The position numbers were made by a program, and so were the translations under genes. From contig CM077828.1 of the NCBI GenBank assembly GCA_039720395.1, positions 18,636,264-18,700,263 of the forward strand: DNA of 64,000 nt. Direction: 5' to 3'. Within the stretch, counting starts at the first letter, position 1. Each line of letters begins with the position of its first letter. This document shows, piece after piece, positions 58,555 to 64,000 of this stretch. This DNA comes from Liquidambar formosana. Its lineage: Eukaryota > Streptophyta > Magnoliopsida > Saxifragales > Altingiaceae. The notes under the pieces were generated by a model. The model made no database searches and was not told the origin of the DNA. It saw only the letters and a list, made by a program, of their open reading frames with translations.

Positions 58555-61500
58555 CTCTCTCTCTCTCTCACGTGCACATGTGCTAAGATGATAGATATAT
58601 TGTTTGAAGAAACTTCATGTTCATGTGTATGAGGCGATATTATGTGACTTATTACCCAAGATGGTAGTTTTTTAAAGTATAACTTGCAGGTTTTGAGTTG
58701 ATCATATCTTGAATATTTAGTTATGCAAACTCATTCTGAACGAATTAAATAAGGAAGAAGTTTAATAGATGCCTCTGGAGGTTCTTTGGACCTGAGGTAA
58801 CGATTCTCAGCTAGGTGAAGGTTGCTAAAAAACATGAAGTCTCTTGTCTAATTTTTATGGGGTGACATCTATCTCCGACTGGATCCTTACCTCGGAGAAA
58901 CCTCCTTACGATGTTGAGTCACATCTGTGATGATTGTTCCATTGTATCATGGAATCCCATTTAGATTTGTATTATAGATGTTAAGCCAGTGCTGTCAACA
59001 GAGAACTTCCTGAAATTTTACTTTTTTACTAGAGTTGTCATACTTATTTTTATATCATTTTTTCCCCTCATGCCTGGTCACTTCAACTAAAATGGCTTTG
59101 TATCTTTTCGTTGTTATTCCTGTAAGGAATATTGAGAATGATGACATTATTGTATGACACAAAGCACCTTTTTTTTTCTTACTTAATGTAGGCTTGGGCT
59201 CACGGGATTCAGTCTCAGGCAATTCTACTGCAATAGGTTTTGATGAGAGAATGTTGCTGCACTCAGAAGTATGGTTTGGTATTCTCCAAAAAAAAACAAT
59301 TGTTTGATTTAGATTTTTGCTTGCATGTTTCTATTGTTGTTTTGGGTTTTTTTTTTTGGGGAAGGGGAGGGGGGGGGGGGGGGGAGGGTTTCTTTGTTGT
59401 GTCTAGTTGCACTATTTTATTATAATAGTGAGTGTGAATGTGCATTGAGTGTAATTTCTTATATTATTTTTTTTTAATAAATGAAATTCCCTTTATGAAA
59501 TGAAGAATCAAGATCTTATTATTATTTTTTTTAATTTGTTATTTTAAAGCTTCGTGGTAGTCTAACATGCTATTTGGTTTTATATTCTAAACTGACTAAT
59601 TCCAAATCTGAAAAATTACTTTAGCTATTATAATGTGACACATTTGTTCCCTGACATTGACTTGGATGTTAGCTTGTCTTGAAGAACTGGGGACAATTTT
59701 CTTGAGTATTTGGCATGTTAATTTTGACATATTTTGAACTTTGAAGGTTTAAAGTTAATATTTGATGAAATTTTGAAGCCTTTATTGGTTGCCAACCGAC
59801 CAATTATGGTGTTCTTGTCATCTTTCATTTAACAGTACTATTTGGGTGCCAATCTGGTGATGGGCAAAATTTTGAGGCTGGGTCTCGTTTTCTAAGTACT
59901 ATCGGTCGCCACATTCATCAAGCTTGGAAATTCTCAATTGACCTTAAAATTTATGGAGATCTAGCTCCTTCATCTTTATATTGGTCATCGCAGGCCTCTT
60001 GTTAGTGTAGGAAGTTGTTGTCAAATGCTTCTTTTGCTGTCTGAAAAACTTTAAAATTTTATTTCTGGTGGTTGCTATGCTAGTGTAGGTTGAAATGAAG
60101 TCACATCCACACCCTGAAAGACCAGATCGTCTCCGAGCTATTGCTGCTAGTCTTGCTACTGCTGGTGCGTTGGTTAACCTTAGTTGCAGTTTTTGTTCAT
60201 AAGTGCTGGGGTCTTGTTTTGTATGGCTATTTGCTACTCCTTTCTTGGCCCCATTTTCTTTTTATACAGAATCTATTTGTATGGTAGATTGGCAGTTGAA
60301 TTGTTCTTTCAGCTGTCAGCCTGTCACTGTCAACCTCTGTCACCAGATTGACATGCAATTAGTGATTTATAACCTTTGCAGGTATATTCCCTGGAAAGTG
60401 CTACCCAATTTCTGCAAGAGAAATTACACAAGAAGAACTCCAGATGGTAAGACACCACCCATTATTTTTGAGGACTTCAGGGGATCAATTATGTCAGCCT
60501 TTCAGTAATAGCTGGAATGTATTATCCTATTAGGTTTCATTATCTGAGATTGTTCTGAGGAAATGTATGTGAACAGGGGATTAAAATGCCAGTTAGCCAT
60601 ATTTGTGCTCTAGATTGTCTCTGGTAATATGGTGCGCTGTATCGTTTTGGAGACCTAGTTTGTGCTGGCATGAGTACTGCGATAAGCTGGTTTTGTTGGT
60701 CAATATGATCTATGAAGGTTGAAACTGAGATGTAAATAGTTTTTTTTAGTAGGTTTGAAAATAATTGTGACCTCTTTGTTTGTTGCCTTTTCATTTTGGA
60801 ATTTTCAGGTCCACACTTTGGAGCATATAGAAGCTGTTGAACTTACGAGCCATATTCTTTCGAGGTATGTGAAATTCTGTCCTTTCCCTCCTTCCCCCTC
60901 TGGACTCAGTTGGGCGTGAGGTTTAGGTTGGTATGATTTGGCCTCTATGACTTGTTGTACCATGATGTAGGCTTCAGTATTTTTAATGCAAATAAAATGC
61001 TCAGATTTGAACCATTATAATTTTTTAGGAATTAATTGGGTTTTTTTATTGGACGAAGAAGATAAGTTTTATCAGGGAAAAAAGTAGGATAAAAGAAATG
61101 AAGTTGACATTCTAACATCTCTTATGAGAGGGAAACCATGAAATTGAGGAAGGGTTGACACTTGACACCAAATGAAAAAGAAAACCTAGATTTCAGATTC
61201 CTTTCTTCAACCCTACCCACAGTGAGTTCCCTTGTAGTTGACATTCATACAGCCGTTCTTTTGCTTTTGCTGGACCTTACTGTAGCTGAAGACAGTTTAC
61301 TGTATTGAGTTCTATTCTAACATAGTAGGAGTGTAGGACCAGACGAAGTTCTTAACAGAATTCTGTTCTTAGTAAGTAGTAAAAATTTGCGTCGATGCAA
61401 CCTCCATATGCTTGACCAAAGACCAGTGATGTATTTAGGATCAAAGGCTACAGCTCCATTAGCTAAGGAGCATGAACAGTTCTAGAAAGGGCCATGTCCT

Positions 61501-63424
61501 TGTCTGACATGTGTCAGATGCATTAGACGCTGACTGACATTCCTTGGACTTGTGTTTGACACTGTTCAGACATGTAATAATGTAAATATACTATATATAT
61601 TATTTAGTTTTGTTAAGTCAGGCACTCAGCCATATATATAGTATATATATCTGACATAGCCCATTAATCTTGCCACCAGTCTTTGTAAAAATCATGGCCT
61701 AGGTCATATGTAGAAGATTTTGTGAAATTTTTTAGGATTTGATCTGATGCAGCAAAGAAGCGTAAATCTGCTGCCTAGTGACTGCAATAGTTGAAAAACT
61801 ACCCTTGATAGGAAATTCCAACAATAAAATAACAGAAAATAGCTAGAATTTGACATATAATTGAAGTTGTAATGTATACAATTGAAAGTCTAAGGTTTAG
61901 AGGCCCAAGATTGTGTCTTGAATCTAAAATTTAGAAATAATAATAAAATAATGATTACAATGACTTATAGAAGAGTATATATTTTAGGTTATAGCAACCC
62001 TAAGATCCTAGCCTTTGAATACGCTTGTAAACTTTTAATCTCAGTTAATCAAGAAATTAAAAAGTTACATGCTAATCACATGACTAATTAAGAGGACTAG
62101 TAACATAACAATGGTCTATAAACTATATTAAGCAAAATAAATAAAAGTCCTTAAACAATAATAAGATCTGAATTCCATGCTAGCCAGTAGCTAATGGCCT
62201 TAAGCAAGCTGACTATTGCCTTTGCGTGGTCTTTGGATGCTCCTCCATCAAACTCCTCGGTTGGTAGAACTCTCTTTGAGTTTAGTTTTACCTTTCGACT
62301 ATCCTTTGAATGCCTGAACAAACCTTTCCAACATTTCCAACCTTTCTTCTTTCATTGCTATACACAAATATACACACTCCACATTAAGCTTAAGTCGCTG
62401 ATGAGAAATCTTGCACAATGAACATGAGCTTGTGATTGCTCCTCTTCATAGGACCTTATGAGCAGTACATTCTTGGACTCAACTCATGTTTATATCATGA
62501 TTTTTTTTTTTTTAAAATTTTTTTTTTTGTAGGACAGTAGGAGTAGTGGCTATTCTTTTGAAAATATTTCTTTGCCTTTTTTCAGCTTATCCTTATATAT
62601 TTATTTTTGTTATTTGAAATTTCCATTTTATAAATTTTCTTCTGAGACAGTAATATCTATGCATCCTTTTCAGCTGGTCGAAATCGAGTATAATTACAGT
62701 AACATGATTGTATTTTTCATTATCTTTAATTATTAGTTAAACTAACTGCCATGTTTGGTGTATTAGTTTTCTCTCTGGCTCATAGATGTTTCCAAAATGA
62801 AACAAGTATTGTGGTTGATTAATTCCTTTGGTTTGCAGTTACTTTACTCCTGACACATATGCTAATGAGCATTCAGCACGTGCTGCGAGGCTTGCGGCAG
62901 GTTTATGTGCTGATCTTGCTTCTGCAATTTTTTCTGGACGCATGAAAAATGGGTTTGCTCTGGTATGGAAAATTTTATATATTTTATGAAATCTATTTTA
63001 CATGTCATCAAAGTCACAGGGAGACTTAAAAATTTTTGGTTTTTTATTTCACTTAATTTTTTTCCCTAATAAGTCAGGTTCGGCCTCCTGGTCATCATGC
63101 TGGTGTAAGACAGGCCATGGGATTCTGCCTGCACAATAATGCCGCAGTTGCTGCACTAGCAGCTCAGGTTGCAGGGGCTAAGAAGGTGCTAATTGTCGAT
63201 TGGGTAATGTCAACAGCTCTTGTTAGTTTTTCTTTCTGCAGCTTATGTAAAATTCTATCATAATGGTGCACTAATTTCTCTCATCTATATGGAGGAGAAT
63301 TTTGTCAAAGCGTTGAATATGGTACGTGTGATGCTTTCAAATTATAAGCTGGTGTTTTTCTTGATTTCTGCAGGATGTCCATCATGGAAATGGCACGCAA
63401 GAAATATTTGAACAGAATAAATCG
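50507..63424 (+). CDS. HDA15: HDA15-like histone deacetylase, N-terminal 384 aa (continues past window)
   Basis: Exons 50507-50791, 50903-51079, 51258-51372, 59192-59268, 60089-60164, 60382-60446, 60809-60864, 62839-62962, 63078-63203, 63374-63424, all GT-AG with matching phases. Residues 1-95 are a divergent polar region. Then comes an acidic run of Asp and a RanBP2-type finger WFCINC...HCDICGEH (C139, C142, C153, C156), with the last two cysteines split by an intron. The class II HDAC domain starts near residue 205 ([10 protein letters not shown] at about 224), with PPGHHA (H331, H332) and [10 protein letters not shown] (D368, H370 as zinc ligands). The third zinc ligand lies beyond the window. 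The RanBP2 finger plus class II domain is diagnostic of plant HDA15, a nuclear deacetylase that represses light-related and stress genes, for example with PIF3. An upstream ATG at 50484 opens only a five-codon frame. Confidence 0.93.
53690..53862 (+). mobile_element. tRNA-derived SINE, near full length
   Basis: A-box-like TGGTGCAATGGTTATAG at 53701-53717, B-box-like AGTTTGAGTCT at 53745-53755, then CAGCCACCTTGTACTAAAAA, ACTGTATCTAGCTCAC and GTCATGGCC. It aligns with 45812-45985. Confidence 0.65.
56341..56403 (+). mobile_element. 29-bp LINE-tail insertion with 17-bp TSD
   Basis: ATTATTGTGAGGTACTT occurs at 56341-56357 and again at 56387-56403, flanking CATC followed by A-rich sequence. CTTCATC before an A run is also the end of the LINE at 49548. 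This is an extreme 5' truncation of a target-primed insertion. Confidence 0.7.
58208..58474 (-). mobile_element. LINE C-terminal fragment, minus strand
   Basis: An open minus-strand frame of about 85 codons reads [20 protein letters not shown] and then [20 protein letters not shown] before the stop. This is the typical end of plant LINE ORF2 (WRERNxRxFEDxxxS...FLxSLWAxxTxxF). The 5' part is missing. Confidence 0.75.
58515..58569. repeat. (CT)n microsatellite
   Basis: About 27 CT units with one interruption (CG). Confidence 0.9.
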
Positions 63425-64000
63425 GTGAGCTTCCTATCATGCACACAAATTTTGTTGCGCACTAGGAATTTTTTTATTTTCAGTGAAGGATTTGCTGGAA
63501 GGATGGTCTGGTGTTGGCTATGACACGCATTTATACATAATAGATATTAGAAATTTTTAGACACTGGCTACCCGATCACATGAATTTTTAATCATTCATC
63601 TATGTTCAACTACAAAAGACTATATGGATATTAATCTTCTGATGAAAGGCAAACCGGAAGATCAACAATCTAGCAAGCAATTGCTAGAAAAAAAGAGAAA
63701 ATGAAAGGGAAAGTGAGGGAAAATTATAGGAACTTTGATTTCTAGAGAGAGAAAGAGCTCTCAGCTCTTTAACAACTCGTACAAAATGAAATATTCTTCA
63801 AAAACTAACCCTTAACCAACTATTGATAGTAGATTACATGCTGAAATGACTGAAATACCCCTAGACAATTAACTAACCAACCTTATAAACTAATACAAAC
63901 TAATACAAGCTATTACAACTAATACAAACTAATATATCTAGGCACATCAGGACTTCCCTTCTAAAAAAACTTGTCCTCAAGTTTGAATAAGAAGTAGAAA
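63425..64000 (+). other. Start of the next HDA15-like intron, to window end
   Basis: No exon seen after the donor at 63425. The rest of the catalytic domain must lie to the right. Confidence 0.7.

Larger units (their letters stand above)
51373..59191 (+). other. HDA15-like intron 3 of the coding region, 7.8 kb
   Basis: The largest intron in the window. It contains a SINE, a LINE fragment, a 29-bp LINE-tail insertion, (AC)n near 55835-55852, (CT)n near 58515-58569 and a G run near 53190. Open frames inside are short and unrelated to known proteins. Confidence 0.8.

Noticed and set aside
59263..59445. Minus-strand Pro-rich open frame
   Set aside because: It is the complement of a G run just after an HDA15-like exon; not a gene.

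Overview
This is nuclear DNA from a flowering plant, most likely a eudicot. The signs are multi-exon genes with GT-AG introns, AT-rich introns and spacers full of MITEs, LINE and SINE debris, a Sirevirus-type Ty1/copia retrotransposon, and plant-specific genes (a DVL/RTFL micropeptide, an HDA15-type histone deacetylase, an LRR-XII receptor kinase). The species cannot be read from the sequence. No bacterial, viral-genome or CRISPR content was seen.

Layout. 1-9266: a nearly complete, very young Sirevirus-like Ty1/copia element (5' LTR cut by the window edge, PBS, gag, pol, a third ORF, polypurine tracts, 3' LTR). It sits inside an older relative's LTR (9267 to about 9703). 10171-10794: a hAT-type non-autonomous element with an exact 8-bp target duplication, itself invaded by a Mutator-type foldback MITE. 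12956-13413: a two-exon gene for a 62-aa single-pass membrane protein. 18015-23931: a 12-exon CDCA7-like zinc-finger gene. 27395-34552: a six-exon gene for a coiled-coil protein I do not recognise. 36330-36473: a DVL/RTFL micropeptide gene. 38870-42231: an LRR-XII receptor-kinase pseudogene with five frameshifts. 44690 to the window end: an HDA15-like histone deacetylase (RanBP2 zinc finger plus class II HDAC domain), running off the right edge, with very large TE-laden introns.

How it fits together. Three neighbouring genes concern chromatin or possibly the cell cycle: the CDCA7-like protein (DNA-methylation and remodelling axis), the coiled-coil protein, and HDA15. The first two carry E2F-type boxes (TTTCCCGC or GCGGGAAA) just upstream of their start codons, the second twice in an 80-bp duplication, which suggests S-phase expression. 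No operon-like logic applies.

The most unusual structure is in the retroelement. The palindromic decamer TAGTCGACTA occurs six times (allowing one mismatch) upstream of the TATA box in the LTR, and six times again upstream of a second TATA-like box before the third ORF. This suggests that the third ORF has its own promoter modelled on the LTR. The non-coding remainder holds a three-copy Mutator-type foldback MITE family with 9-bp target duplications, several PIF/Harbinger-like MITEs with TTA duplications, a three-copy tRNA-derived SINE family and several LINE remnants, one only about 29 bp long.
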